Assembly (NCBI GenBank): GCA_903858165.1
Contig: CAIOHZ010000141.1
Span: 1 to 62,106, forward strand
Source of the DNA: an uncultured Pseudomonadota bacterium
Lineage (GTDB): Bacteria; Pseudomonadota; Gammaproteobacteria; Steroidobacterales; Steroidobacteraceae
Reading direction: 5' to 3'
Length of the DNA stretch: 62,106 bases
The translations under genes and the position numbers were made by a program. Of this stretch, positions 1 to 8,649 are shown in pieces; the stretch's first letter is position 1; each line of letters starts with the position of its first letter. Under the pieces are notes generated by a model. That model did not search any database, was not told where the DNA came from, and was given only the letters and a program-made list of their open reading frames with translations.

Positions 1-170
1 GCATAAGTCATCTGCGTGTTTTGCGAATTCGCGAACTGCGGGCGGTTCATGGTGATAACCGCCACCGCGCCTTCTACGGCATAGAGCACGGGCTCCGCCG
101 TTTCATAAACGTGCTTGTTCTCTGGCGGTTCTACCAGGTCCGTTCTTGCTGCCGGCTTGTCTTCGCTCAT
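1..170 (-). CDS. Enoyl-CoA hydratase/isomerase family protein (EchA20-like), N-terminal part
   Basis: Only the first 56 residues are inside the window; the gene continues beyond base 1. The protein begins MSEDKPAARTDL and soon shows the crotonase opening 'VAVITMNRP' followed by an 'ANSQNTQMTYA' segment, where enoyl-CoA hydratases bind the CoA substrate. The start codon overlaps the stop codon of ipdB by four bases (ATGA), so the two are translationally coupled. In steroid degraders the neighbours of ipdA and ipdB include EchA20 (ScdN in Comamonas), a crotonase that hydrolyses ring D of the last bicyclic intermediate. That role is inferred from position; the catalytic half is not visible. Confidence 0.72.
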   Translation of the reverse strand, partial: MSEDKPAARTDLVEPPENKHVYETAEPVLYAVEGAVAVITMNRPQFANSQNTQMTY

Positions 171-973
171 GCTGTCTGCCTCACACCACCGGGGTTGCCT
201 TTGAACACCGTAGCACGAAGGTTATGCGGGTCCAGCCGGGTGCGAATCACTTCCAGTTGTTCGGCCGTCGGTGCGGGCGTTACCGGGGGCATGCCTTCCA
301 CAGACAACGGGAAGCCCGTGGCAGCCTGCACCTGCTCCAGCATGACGCCGGGGTGCAAGGACACCACCCGCATGGCGTGGTCCGGACCGCCGAAGTCGAG
401 CACCGCGAGGTCTGTGACGCACAGACGCAGGTCGAGGTCCACGGGCTTCACGCCACCCGGCCAGCGCGCCGGGTTGTAACCAATGCTGCACACCACATCC
501 ACTTCACCGGCCACGAACACGCGCGGACCGTGGTTGGGAATGAACAGGCTGTTCGGGTGGTTCAAGGTGTTGCCGGGAAAACCGCGCACGCCCAGCAGCG
601 AAGCCTTGGGCTTGGCATGGTCACCCACGGCGCTGATATTCATCTGACCGAAGCGATCTACTTGCACCGGGCCTACGAGCGCATGGCGACGCCCATGCCA
701 CAGCAAGTCGAAGGTACGCAGATAAGGCATCCAGCCTTCCACCTTCACCTGGTAGTTGCCACGCGGACCGACTGGTACCGGCTCGGCGACGAGAACGCTT
801 TCGGCGTCCGTCATCATCAGGTCTTGGTTGAAAGTGAGCTTAGCGAGGCCCGCTGCCAAACGCGGCACCAAGCCAATGCCAGTGGCAAGAACTTCGCCAT
901 CGTTACGCCAGGCTTCGGCACAGGCAACGATGCACAATTCAGCGAGCGTGTAGTCCGGAGCAGTGGCAGTCAT
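167..973 (-). CDS. ipdB: CoA-transferase-family ring hydrolase, beta subunit (IpdB-like)
   Basis: 268 residues, family I CoA-transferase fold. With IpdA it forms a heteromeric enzyme which, in actinobacteria and Comamonas (ScdL1L2), opens steroid ring C of COCHEA-CoA by a retro-Claisen-type hydrolysis rather than moving CoA. Seen here: the opening 'TLAELCIVACAEAWRNDGEV', a 'GIGLVPRLAAGLAK' segment, and 'RVFVAGEVDVVCSIGYNPA', all typical of IpdB. I chose the ATG at 973 because GAAGGA lies just upstream and the following residues match the usual start; a longer in-frame reading adds 25 unconserved residues. It lies 31 bases after ipdA and overlaps the next hydratase gene by four bases, so it belongs to one leftward operon. 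Confidence 0.85.
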   Translation of the reverse strand: MTATAPDYTLAELCIVACAEAWRNDGEVLATGIGLVPRLAAGLAKLTFNQDLMMTDAESVLVAEPVPVGPRGNYQVKVEGWMPYLRTFDLLWHGRRHALVGPVQVDRFGQMNISAVGDHAKPKASLLGVRGFPGNTLNHPNSLFIPNHGPRVFVAGEVDVVCSIGYNPARWPGGVKPVDLDLRLCVTDLAVLDFGGPDHAMRVVSLHPGVMLEQVQAATGFPLSVEGMPPVTPAPTAEQLEVIRTRLDPHNLRATVFKGNPGGVRQTA

Positions 974-1004
974 CGGAGGTCCTTCGGGAACGCAGCGTTC
1001 CCGT

Positions 1005-1886
1005 TCAAAACACCGGCAGCGAAAGACCGGCCAACCGGCCGTAGCCACCGCAAGCGCGGATATAGCTGTCGTGGTCGGGCAGGTCGACGAAGCGAGCCTG
1101 GTAGTCCGCCCAGCCTTCCGGCGTGGCGGCAGCGTTGTAGTCCGCCAAGTGCTTCACGTCGATACCATGGAACGGTGCGCTGGCGGTAGGGTGCGCACCG
1201 AACGGCAGTTCCACCACGCCCGTGACGAGCGAACGCTCGAACGGCTGCAAGCGCGCGGTCTGCGCGTTGATGAGCTTCGCCGTGGGCACCACGCGTTCGC
1301 AGGAGATGAATACTGCCTTCGCGGCACGGGCGAAGAGGTCGTCGAAGAACGGGTCAGGGCTCTGAATGGTGCAGTTGCCCTTCTCGTCACTCTCGCTCAC
1401 ATGCAGCAGCGCAGCGTCCAGCTTGAGCGCCGGCACAGCCACCAGTTCTTCGCCATCCGCGAACGGTGAACGGACCGTGCCTAGCCAAGGGTTCAGCTTC
1501 AGCACGTCGGTGCCAAGACCAACGCGCGTCGGCAGAAACGGCAGACGCATGGCAGCGGCACGCAAGCCCCACTGCACCATGCCTTCATCCATCTCGGAGG
1601 CTTCCACCTGCCCCGCTTGCCGCGCGTTGCGGAAGTGGTTGTCGAAGGGCTGCACGTCCAGCGAGACGAAGCCGAAGATGACGCGCTTCACCTTGCCAGC
1701 GGCACACAACATGCCGACCTCCGGGCCGCCATAAGCGACCAACGTGAGGTCCTTCAGGGGAGAGCGCAGCATTTCGCGTACCAAGGCCATGGGCTTGCGG
1801 CGGGTAGCCCAGCCACCAATGCCTATCGTCATGCCATCTTGCAGCTGCGCAACCACCTGCGCCGGCGTCATCCGCTTGTCAGCCAT
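1005..1886 (-). CDS. ipdA: CoA-transferase-family ring hydrolase, alpha subunit (IpdA-like)
   Basis: 293 residues, the usual IpdA length. The N-terminus carries the family signature 'GIGGWATRRKPMALVREML' (residues 21-40). A segment around residues 97-121 contains Glu98 and Glu101 followed by 'RLPFLPTRVGLGTDVL'; a glutamate in this region is essential in characterised IpdAB. The protein pairs with IpdB in cytoplasmic hydrolysis of steroid ring C. The gene sits between the hsaC-like dioxygenase and ipdB, with 31-base gaps on both sides, as in a single transcript. A generic 3-oxoacid CoA-transferase is the alternative, but the glycine-tryptophan-arginine signature favours IpdA. Confidence 0.87.
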   Translation of the reverse strand: MADKRMTPAQVVAQLQDGMTIGIGGWATRRKPMALVREMLRSPLKDLTLVAYGGPEVGMLCAAGKVKRVIFGFVSLDVQPFDNHFRNARQAGQVEASEMDEGMVQWGLRAAAMRLPFLPTRVGLGTDVLKLNPWLGTVRSPFADGEELVAVPALKLDAALLHVSESDEKGNCTIQSPDPFFDDLFARAAKAVFISCERVVPTAKLINAQTARLQPFERSLVTGVVELPFGAHPTASAPFHGIDVKHLADYNAAATPEGWADYQARFVDLPDHDSYIRACGGYGRLAGLSLPVF

Positions 1887-1917
1887 ATCGTCTCTCCGTC
1901 AGGGTGCTTGCTTCCGC

Positions 1918-2814
1918 TCAGGCGGAAGGCGGCGGCGCCCACTGGTGTCCCCAGATGCTGGACACCAGGCTGCGCGTGGGCACCCACGTCGACCAGTCCG
2001 GCTGTAGACCCATGCACCCAAATTCCATATCGAAGCCACCGGGCGTGGTGACGTAGAACGACACCATCTCGTCATTGGAATGACGACCGATGGTGGAGGC
2101 AATGCGGCTACCCGCAGCGATGCAGCGGTCGTAGGCAAAGCCCACATCGTTCAGCGTGCGCGCTTCCACCATGGCATGCACAGCACCCGCAGTGACGGGC
2201 ATGGGGATGAGCGCCAGGCTGTGATGGCGCGGGTTCGCGCAGTGCATGAACTTGATGACCAGCAACGGGTCTGCCGGGTTCGGCGACATTTGCAGGCGCA
2301 TCTCGTCGGTGTCCGCGAAGCCGAGGAAGGTTTTGTAGAAAGTCTCGGTCTCGGCGAGGTTCGGCGCCGGTAGCACCACATGGCCGAGGCCAAGGTCGCC
2401 GGTGACAAAGCCCGACACGCCTTGCGGCGAGGCGAACTGCGCGTAGTCGCGAAAGCGGCCATGGAACAGCTCCACCACGTTGCCGGCGGGGTCCTTGAGG
2501 GTGGCTAGGCCATGGGCGCAGCGCCCTTGGGCGGTGGCGGCGTCAGCGCGCGTTACCGCGTGCCCGCCCACCTGCAGCGCCGCCAAGCACGCCTCGAAAG
2601 CGGCTTCGTCTGCTAGTTCCCAGCCGGCACTGACAAAGCCATCCTTGGTGCCGCGTACCACGAGAAAGCGGAACGGACGGTCGTCCGTGCGCAGCCAAAG
2701 GGCACCCCCCGGGGCGTCTTTCACCATGAAACCGAGCTGTTCGCCGGCGAACTTGCGCCAAGCGGCAAGGTCCGTGGATTCGATGACCAAGTAGCCGAGT
2801 GATGCGACCGCCAT
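1918..2814 (-). CDS. hsaC: HsaC/TesB-type iron-dependent extradiol dioxygenase
   Basis: 298 residues, two-domain vicinal-oxygen-chelate extradiol dioxygenase. In steroid degraders HsaC (TesB) cleaves the catecholic ring A of 3,4-DHSA meta to the hydroxyls. The Fe(II) ligands can be placed at His145 ('GLGHVVL'), His213 ('AVHAMVE') and Glu264 ('GGFDMEFGC'). The second-sphere residues are at His197-198 ('NPRHHSL'), His245 ('GRHSND') and Tyr254. The start at 2814 gives 'MAVASLGYLVIESTD', which aligns with the first residues of HsaC. The upstream in-frame ATG at 2868 would add a repetitive, unconserved stretch. It is first in the leftward operon before ipdA and is divergent from hsaG. A biphenyl-type BphC is the alternative; the ipdAB neighbours favour steroids. 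Confidence 0.85.
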   Translation of the reverse strand: MAVASLGYLVIESTDLAAWRKFAGEQLGFMVKDAPGGALWLRTDDRPFRFLVVRGTKDGFVSAGWELADEAAFEACLAALQVGGHAVTRADAATAQGRCAHGLATLKDPAGNVVELFHGRFRDYAQFASPQGVSGFVTGDLGLGHVVLPAPNLAETETFYKTFLGFADTDEMRLQMSPNPADPLLVIKFMHCANPRHHSLALIPMPVTAGAVHAMVEARTLNDVGFAYDRCIAAGSRIASTIGRHSNDEMVSFYVTTPGGFDMEFGCMGLQPDWSTWVPTRSLVSSIWGHQWAPPPSA

Positions 2815-2935
2815 GGGGACCCCGTGTGCTGTGACTTGCGCGGTAAAGTGCGCTGTGACTTGCGGCAAGACATGCGCTAGTACAATGCCAGCGCTTTCCG
2901 CAATTATGCCATCGACTGGCAGTTTGGCAACAATT

Positions 2936-2966
2936 TGCGTTTAATAGTGCCCCTAGGTTTTACGCA
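2936..2966. promoter_or_regulatory. Candidate operator dyad in the hsaC/hsaG intergenic region
   Basis: Between the divergent hsaC and hsaG genes, TGCGT (2936-2940) is repeated inverted as ACGCA (2962-2966). The right half and its flank (TACGCATTC, then GCCT after one base) recur at the same offsets in the region upstream of the TonB receptor at 7494-7507. This supports a shared regulator site. The regulator itself is not identified. Confidence 0.4.
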
Positions 2967-3010
2967 TTCTGCCTATCCAGCCGCCCACCGCCCGACGCAA
3001 GGAATGACCC

Positions 3011-3937
3011 ATGGCGCCCACCCCCAACCCCCGGCCCCGCCTGAAAGCCGCCCTGATTGGCTCTGGCAACATCGGCACGGACCTGCTCTACAAGGCCCTG
3101 CGCAGTGAATGGATTGAGCCAGTATGGATGGTGGGCATTGAAGCCGGCTCCGAAGGCCTGGCCCGGGCCCGCGATCTTGGCTTGAAAACCACTGCTGAGG
3201 GCGTGCCGGGACTACTCCCCCATGTCGTGGCCGATGGCGTGCAGATTGCCTTCGATGCCACCAGTGCCTATGCGCACAAGGCGAATTCCGCGGCCCTAAA
3301 CGCACTAGGCGTAGTGATGATCGACCTGACCCCCGCCGCCATTGGCCCGTTCTGCGTACCCCCCGTGAACTTGGCCGAGCACGCCGGCAAGCACGCCATG
3401 AACGTGAACATGGTCACTTGCGGGGGCCAGGCCACTATTCCCATGGTGGCGGCAGTGTCGCGCGTGCAGCCTGTGGCCTATGGCGAGATTGTCGCCACCG
3501 TGTCTTCGCGCTCAGCCGGCCCCGGTACCCGCAAGAACATCGACGAATTTACCCGCACTACCTCGCGCGGCATTGAAGTGGTGGGCGGCGCCAAGCAGGG
3601 CAAGGCCATCATCGTGCTGAACCCGGCAGAGCCGCCGCTCATCATGCGCGACACCGTCCATTGCCTCACCGAAGGCACGCCGGACCAAGCGGCTATCACC
3701 GCTTCCGTGCATGCCATGATTGCCGAGGTACAGAAATACGTGCCCGGCTATCGCCTGAAGAACGGCCCGGTGTTCGACGACAACCGTGTGAGCATCTACC
3801 TTGAAGTAGAAGGCCTTGGCGACTACTTGCCGAAGTACGCGGGCAATCTGGACATCATGACTGCCGCGGGCCTGCGCACCGCGGAAATGATCGCCGAGGA
3901 AATCATCGCCGGGCGCTTCGTGCCCACGGCCGCCTGA
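3011..3937 (+). CDS. hsaG: Acetaldehyde/propanal dehydrogenase (acylating), HsaG/BphJ/MhpF family
   Basis: 308 residues. The enzyme oxidises a short aldehyde to its acyl-CoA with NAD+ and CoA, receiving the aldehyde through a tunnel from its partner aldolase. The Rossmann motif 'LIGSGNIG' is at residues 15-22, and the thioester-forming cysteine is Cys137 in '[12 protein letters not shown]'. AAGGA precedes the ATG. The aldolase gene follows after only 10 bases, the normal dehydrogenase-aldolase order. In meta-cleavage pathways for biphenyl or phenol the substrate is acetaldehyde; in the steroid pathway (HsaG/TesF) it is propanal. The hsaC and ipdAB neighbours make propanal the more likely substrate. 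That is inference from context. Confidence 0.9.
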   Translation: MAPTPNPRPRLKAALIGSGNIGTDLLYKALRSEWIEPVWMVGIEAGSEGLARARDLGLKTTAEGVPGLLPHVVADGVQIAFDATSAYAHKANSAALNALGVVMIDLTPAAIGPFCVPPVNLAEHAGKHAMNVNMVTCGGQATIPMVAAVSRVQPVAYGEIVATVSSRSAGPGTRKNIDEFTRTTSRGIEVVGGAKQGKAIIVLNPAEPPLIMRDTVHCLTEGTPDQAAITASVHAMIAEVQKYVPGYRLKNGPVFDDNRVSIYLEVEGLGDYLPKYAGNLDIMTAAGLRTAEMIAEEIIAGRFVPTAA

Positions 3938-3947
3938 GGACACGCCC

Positions 3948-5015
3948 ATGAACACCAACAGCACACTGCCAGCGGCCACAGCCGCGCTGAACGGCAAGAC
4001 CCTGACCCTGCATGACATGAGCCTGCGCGACGGCATGCACCCGAAGCGCCATCAAATTTCGCTCGCGCAGATGGTGAATGTGGCCGAAGGCCTCGACGAG
4101 GCCGGCGTGCCACTCATTGAAGTGACGCATGGCGACGGTCTTGGCGGCGCTTCGGTGAACTACGGTTTTCCCATGCACACCGACGAGGAATATCTCCGCG
4201 GCGTTATTCCGCGCCTGAAGTGTGCACGCGTTTCCGCGCTGTTGCTGCCGGGCATCGGCACGGTGGAACATCTGCGCATGGCACACGACTGCGGCGTGGC
4301 CACGCTGCGTGTAGCGACGCACTGCACGGAAGCGGATGTTTCCGAGCAGCACATCGCGCTGTCCGCGAAGCTGGGGCTGGACACCGTGGGCTTCTTGATG
4401 ATGGCCCACATGGTGACGCCGGAACACTTGCTGGCACAGGCCAAGCTGATGGAAAGCTATGGCGCCAACTGCATCTACTGCACCGATAGCGCCGGCTATA
4501 TGCTCCCCGATGACGTGAAAGCCCGCATCGGCGCGCTGCGCGCCGGCTTGAATGCCAACACCGAAATTGGCTTCCACGGCCATCACAACCTCGCCATGGG
4601 CATCGCGAATTCACTCGCGGCCGTGGAAATGGGCGCGACCCGTATCGACGGGTCGGCAGCGGGCTTGGGCGCCGGCGCCGGCAACACACCACTTGAGGTG
4701 TTCAACGCCGTGTGCGACCGCATGGGCATCATCACAGGCGTGGATGTCTTCAAACTGACGGACGTAGCGGAAGAGCGTGTGGTGCCATTAATGGACCACC
4801 CCATCCGTATCGACCGCGACAGCTTGGTGCTGGGCTACGCGGGCGTGTATTCCAGCTTCCTGCTGTTCGCCAAGCGCGCGCAGGTGAAGTACGGTATTCC
4901 CTCGCACGAATTGCTGCTCGAGATGGGGCGCATGAAAACCGTAGGTGGCCAGGAAGACATGATTGAAGACCTGGCACTGAACCTCGCTCGCGAGCGCGGG
5001 CTCCGCCAAGACTAA
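3948..5015 (+). CDS. hsaF: 4-hydroxy-2-oxoacid aldolase (HsaF/BphI/MhpE family)
   Basis: 355 residues, DmpG-type TIM-barrel class II aldolase. It splits 4-hydroxy-2-oxovalerate, or the hexanoate analogue in steroid degradation, into pyruvate plus an aldehyde that is passed to HsaG. Visible motifs are '[15 protein letters not shown]' (metal-binding Asp and catalytic Arg near the N-terminus), '[10 protein letters not shown]', and '[15 protein letters not shown]' carrying the two metal-binding histidines. A C-terminal communication domain (about residues 290-345) completes the family length. It is the second gene of the hsaGF pair. The hydratase partner (HsaE/TesE) is not in the window. No T-rich terminator lies on this strand after the gene, only hairpins between convergent genes. 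Confidence 0.9.
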   Translation: MNTNSTLPAATAALNGKTLTLHDMSLRDGMHPKRHQISLAQMVNVAEGLDEAGVPLIEVTHGDGLGGASVNYGFPMHTDEEYLRGVIPRLKCARVSALLLPGIGTVEHLRMAHDCGVATLRVATHCTEADVSEQHIALSAKLGLDTVGFLMMAHMVTPEHLLAQAKLMESYGANCIYCTDSAGYMLPDDVKARIGALRAGLNANTEIGFHGHHNLAMGIANSLAAVEMGATRIDGSAAGLGAGAGNTPLEVFNAVCDRMGIITGVDVFKLTDVAEERVVPLMDHPIRIDRDSLVLGYAGVYSSFLLFAKRAQVKYGIPSHELLLEMGRMKTVGGQEDMIEDLALNLARERGLRQD

Positions 5016-5026
5016 ATTCACCGATG

Positions 5027-5059
5027 AAAAAAGCCGGCGCCCTTGCGGGTACCGGCTTC
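5027..5059 (-). terminator. Rho-independent terminator of the TonB receptor gene
   Basis: On the minus strand AAGCCGG pairs with CCGGCTT (5053-5059 with 5031-5037), with inner CCC/GGG pairing. It is followed by six T residues (complement of 5027-5032), the classical arrangement downstream of the leftward receptor gene. A second hairpin, GGCCCG/CGGGCC at 5068-5083, precedes it. Both could also stop rightward transcription from hsaGF, though without a T tract on that strand. Confidence 0.85.
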
Positions 5060-5102
5060 ATGAGTGGGCCCGTTTCCGGGCCACACTTCAGGCTTTAGCC
5101 GC

Positions 5103-7379
5103 TTACCAGCGCAGCTTGAACTCGATGCCGCCCATGCGCGGGTCGATGTAGTACACCGGCGTCAGGCTGCCGAACCCGGGCCCGAAGTCGATGTAGTTCG
5201 CAGCGTGCTTGCGATCGGTGAGGTTGCTACCCCACAGCGCAATTTCGCCCGTTGCCTCGCCCGCCTTGATGTCGCTGATGACCAGGCGCGCATTCAGCAA
5301 GCCCACCGGCTTCACGCGCGTATCGCCCGCCACCGCCGCACCGGCGTTGTAGCCGGGCTGGCCCGGACCGCTCAGCTGGTATGGGTAGAGGTAGTGCGCG
5401 CCCTTGTAGCTGTAGTCTGCCACGAGACGCAGGGCACCCCACCAGTCACGCAGCAGTTCGGCATCCACTGCCGTGCTGAAGGTGTACTTCGGCGCATGGA
5501 TGACAGCGCGGTTGTTGGCCACGTTCACGCCACCGTCCATGAACTCGTCGTAGCTCATGTCCAGTAAGCCGACGCCGGTCTGCCAACGCACCTTGTCACT
5601 GATACGCCAGCTGGTTTCCAGCTCGAAGCCCTTGGATGTTGCCTTGCCGGCGTTACGTACCACCGAAGCGGCAGCGCCTTGCGCCGTGAAGATGGCCAGC
5701 TGCAGGTCCTTCGTCTTGTTCTGGAATGCCGCAGCATTCACCGTCAGCGCGCCATCCAGGAACGTGCCCTTCAAGCCCACTTCGATCGACTTCACCTTTT
5801 CCGGCTTGAACGGCGTCTGCGTTTCGGCGACGTTGTCGGCTACCACAGCGGGGCTGAAGCCAACGACGCCGTATTCGCCATTGAAACCACCGGACTTGAA
5901 GCCTTCCGAGTACTTCACGTAGCCATTCAGGTTATCGCTGAACTGATAAGCCACGCTCAGCAGCGGCGTAGCGGCGCTGAAGGTGTCTTCAGCCTGCGTG
6001 CCACCCACGGGGAACAGCGGAATGAACGGCGTGCCAGCAGCAAAGTTCACACCGAGGTTGCGATCGATGCTCTTGCGCTCGTTGGTGTAGCGCAGGCCGG
6101 CAGTCACGGTGAGCTGTTCCGTGGCCTTGAAGTCCATCTGGCCGTAAGCCGAATAGGCCCGCGTGCCGAAACCGTAGTTGCTATCGAAATTGAACGTACC
6201 GAAGAAGAAGTTCTGCGGGTTGCGCGTGTAGCCGTCGTCTTCGAACCAGTACAGGCCGGCCACGTAGTTGATGGCGCCACTGCTGCCCACTAACTGCAGC
6301 TCTTCCGACTTCGACTCGTAGGTAGACAGGCGTGCCGTCTCGGCAACCAACAACGGTGAGCCGTCGAGGTCGAGGCTGTCGTCCCAATCCATCTGGCGGT
6401 AGCTGGTGATGGACTTCAACTGGGTGGTGTCATTCACCTCCCAGGTGAAGGTGAGCGAATGGCCCTGCATGTCCAGCTTCTCGAAGGTGTTCGCGTTGAT
6501 GGCAGCCGCTTCCTGACGACCCGCAGCGACAAACGAGGTGAGGAACGGCAACAGCGTGCGCGACAGCTGCGAGTGCTGCGAAGCCTGGTCCGCCTTCGTC
6601 CAGTCAAAGCGGTAGTCCGCCTCAAAATCGTCACTGAACGCGAAGTTGGCCGACAGACGGGCCGCCTGCGTGTCCTTGTCGTTCAGCGCGGGATGGAAGG
6701 CGCCGGGCAGCGTGTTCTTCACCCAGCCATCGCGCTTACTGCTGGCGAGCCCCAAGCTAACGCTGGCGATACCCATCTTGGGCAGCTCGAGCGAGAGCTT
6801 GTAGGTCTGGGCGCCGTAGTTGCCAAAGCCTGCCGTCGCCGCACCGCCCCACTCGCCGGTGGGCTTGCGGGTAACGAAATTCACGGCACCGGCCAGTGTG
6901 TTGCGGCCATAGAGCGTGCCCTGCGGGCCGCGGAGCACTTCGACGCGCTCCAGATCCACCACGTCGAACACTGAACCCTGCGTCTTGCCGAGGTACACGC
7001 CGTCCAGATACATGCCGACGGTGGGGTCCCAGAACAAGGCGGGGTTGGTCTGCACGCCACCACGGATGGAGATTTGCGCGGCCGTGGAGTTACCCGGGGT
7101 GCGGGCCACGGAAAGGTTAGGCGCCAGGGCGTCGAGGGACTCGATATTCGTCAGCCCGCGCTGTTCCACCGCATCCGCCGAAAAGGCCGTGATGGAAATG
7201 GGCACATCTTGCAGGCGTTCGGCGCGCTTCTGCGCGGTGACGATGACTTCGTCAATATTGTTGTCGGCAGCGACCGCAAGGCCGGAGTGCAGGACCAGAG
7301 CCACGGCGCCAGCCAAGGCCAGGCGCGCTACCGGCAACTGGGACGAACGGGGCAGCAATGAGGTAACGGTACGGGACAT
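5103..7379 (-). CDS. TonB-dependent outer-membrane receptor
   Basis: 758 residues. A long Sec signal peptide (about residues 1-37, ending 'GLAVA-A') is followed by a TonB-box region 'NNIDEVIVTAQKRAERLQD' and a plug domain with 'VEVLRGPQGTLYGRNTLAGAVNFVTRKP'. The C-terminus ends in an amphipathic strand and an aromatic residue ('GGIEFKLRW'), as in beta-barrels inserted by BAM. It should import a substrate that porins do not pass, using TonB-ExbBD energy. The location next to steroid-type genes, and an upstream site shared with the hsaC/hsaG promoter, suggest a steroid or bulky aromatic substrate; this is inference. GGAGG lies upstream of the ATG. Confidence 0.93.
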   Translation of the reverse strand: MSRTVTSLLPRSSQLPVARLALAGAVALVLHSGLAVAADNNIDEVIVTAQKRAERLQDVPISITAFSADAVEQRGLTNIESLDALAPNLSVARTPGNSTAAQISIRGGVQTNPALFWDPTVGMYLDGVYLGKTQGSVFDVVDLERVEVLRGPQGTLYGRNTLAGAVNFVTRKPTGEWGGAATAGFGNYGAQTYKLSLELPKMGIASVSLGLASSKRDGWVKNTLPGAFHPALNDKDTQAARLSANFAFSDDFEADYRFDWTKADQASQHSQLSRTLLPFLTSFVAAGRQEAAAINANTFEKLDMQGHSLTFTWEVNDTTQLKSITSYRQMDWDDSLDLDGSPLLVAETARLSTYESKSEELQLVGSSGAINYVAGLYWFEDDGYTRNPQNFFFGTFNFDSNYGFGTRAYSAYGQMDFKATEQLTVTAGLRYTNERKSIDRNLGVNFAAGTPFIPLFPVGGTQAEDTFSAATPLLSVAYQFSDNLNGYVKYSEGFKSGGFNGEYGVVGFSPAVVADNVAETQTPFKPEKVKSIEVGLKGTFLDGALTVNAAAFQNKTKDLQLAIFTAQGAAASVVRNAGKATSKGFELETSWRISDKVRWQTGVGLLDMSYDEFMDGGVNVANNRAVIHAPKYTFSTAVDAELLRDWWGALRLVADYSYKGAHYLYPYQLSGPGQPGYNAGAAVAGDTRVKPVGLLNARLVISDIKAGEATGEIALWGSNLTDRKHAANYIDFGPGFGSLTPVYYIDPRMGGIEFKLRW

Positions 7380-7468
7380 GCGAGGCCTCCTAGGGCAAAC
7401 AGGGCAGTCGACGCGTAGCCCCGAAGGGACCTGAGCGGCGTCGTGCCGTAGCCACAGAAATTAGGAGG

Positions 7469-7500
7469 ATGCGTAGTAAAAGTCAATTTTAACTACGCAT
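7469..7500. promoter_or_regulatory. Candidate operator upstream of the TonB receptor
   Basis: The nine-base arms ATGCGTAGT (7469-7477) and ACTACGCAT (7492-7500) form a perfect inverted repeat around an AT-rich 14-base centre. It lies about 90 bases upstream of the receptor start, where a dimeric repressor would act. The right arm and flank (TACGCATTC..GCCT) match the hsaC/hsaG intergenic site near 2961. The rest of the 7380-7644 gap shows nothing else I can name. Confidence 0.55.
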
Positions 7501-7644
7501 TCAGCCTGCCAAATATCGATTGCAGGGTTTTTTGCGCCGCAAAGTAAAGTGGCTGCTACGCAACAAGCACTCGCCTGCCTGACGGCAACTCGGCCGCCGC
7601 ACCGAGCGTCAGCCGGGGCGTCAGCCGGAAGGCCACTCCCGGCG

Positions 7645-8649
7645 TCAGTCCGCCACCTTCACCACGGCCCGCCCCATCACCTGCCCATCCACATAGGGCT
7701 GAAACGCGGCTGGCAGGTCTGCCAAGGCCACTTCCCGCGGGCAAATAGCACCGAGATGCCGCGGGCGCAGGTCCGTGGCCAGCCGCTCCCACACCTTCAG
7801 CCGCAGGGGCCGCGGTGTGAGTACGCTGTTAATGCCCAGCAGGTTCACGCCGCGCAGGATGAACGGCATGACGCTGGTCTGCAGGTCCGGGCTGGCCGCC
7901 AAACCAATGCTCGCCACGTTGCCGCCGTAGCCGGTGGCACGGGTCATCCAGCTGAGCTGTGGCCCGCCAAGGTTGTCGATGCCACCGCCCAACACGGTCT
8001 TCAGCAACGGCCCACCGCCAGTGTCCATATCCTGCCGCCGCAGCACCTTGGTGGCGCCGAGGCCCAGCAGGTACTCGTCCGCTTCCGGCTTGCCGGAGAT
8101 GGCCCACACCTCATAGCCGCGGCCGGCCAGCAGGTTGATGGCCAACGAACCCACGCCGCCGGTGGCGCCATTCACGGCGACGGGTCCGCCGGCTGGGGAT
8201 TGCCCGTTTTGTTCCATGCGGTGAACGGCCAGGGCCGCCGTGAACCCCGCCGTGCCAATCTGCATCGTCTCGCGAAGCGTTAACCCCGGCGGCAAAGCCA
8301 CCACAGCCTCGGCGGGTACACGGGCGTACTCGGCATACCCACCGTCCAGCGTTTCGGAAAGGTCGCAGCCGGTGACCAGCACCGCATCGCCGGCGTGGTA
8401 GCGGGCGTCAGTGGATGACACCACGACGCCGGCGAGGTCGATGCCCGCCACCAACGGGTACTTGCGCAAAATGCGCCCAGCGCCCGTCGCGGCCAGCGCG
8501 TCCTTGTAATTGATATCGCTCCACTGCACGCGAATGACGACATCGCCGGACGTGAGATCGTCCAGCGTCAGCTCTTCGAAGCGCGCTTCAATGCGCTTGT
8601 CCACGTAGTGCACGCGGAAGCCGCGGAACGTGCCCACCGAATCGCTCAT
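7645..8649 (-). CDS. Medium-chain dehydrogenase/reductase, acrylyl-CoA reductase (AcuI/YhdH) type
   Basis: 334 residues, zinc-free MDR enzyme of the YhdH/AcuI branch. Family marks are 'INYKDALAATGAGRILRKYPLVAGIDLAG' (given here as two parts, 'INYKDALAATG' and 'YPLVAGIDLAG'), 'GYAEYARVPA', and the NADPH loop 'VNGATGGVGSLAINLLA'. AcuI reduces acryloyl-CoA to propionyl-CoA with NADPH. This could serve disposal of three-carbon units or detoxification of electrophilic enoyl-CoAs. Its start overlaps the stop of the metallo-beta-lactamase-fold gene by four bases, so the two are co-translated. The true substrate cannot be read from sequence. Confidence 0.8.
   Translation of the reverse strand: MSDSVGTFRGFRVHYVDKRIEARFEELTLDDLTSGDVVIRVQWSDINYKDALAATGAGRILRKYPLVAGIDLAGVVVSSTDARYHAGDAVLVTGCDLSETLDGGYAEYARVPAEAVVALPPGLTLRETMQIGTAGFTAALAVHRMEQNGQSPAGGPVAVNGATGGVGSLAINLLAGRGYEVWAISGKPEADEYLLGLGATKVLRRQDMDTGGGPLLKTVLGGGIDNLGGPQLSWMTRATGYGGNVASIGLAASPDLQTSVMPFILRGVNLLGINSVLTPRPLRLKVWERLATDLRPRHLGAICPREVALADLPAAFQPYVDGQVMGRAVVKVAD

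Noticed and set aside
1918-2814. The extradiol dioxygenase as LigZ of the biphenyl lignin pathway
   Set aside because: It has the two-domain vicinal-oxygen-chelate fold with His145, His213 and Glu264. LigZ is of the LigB type. HsaC fits better.
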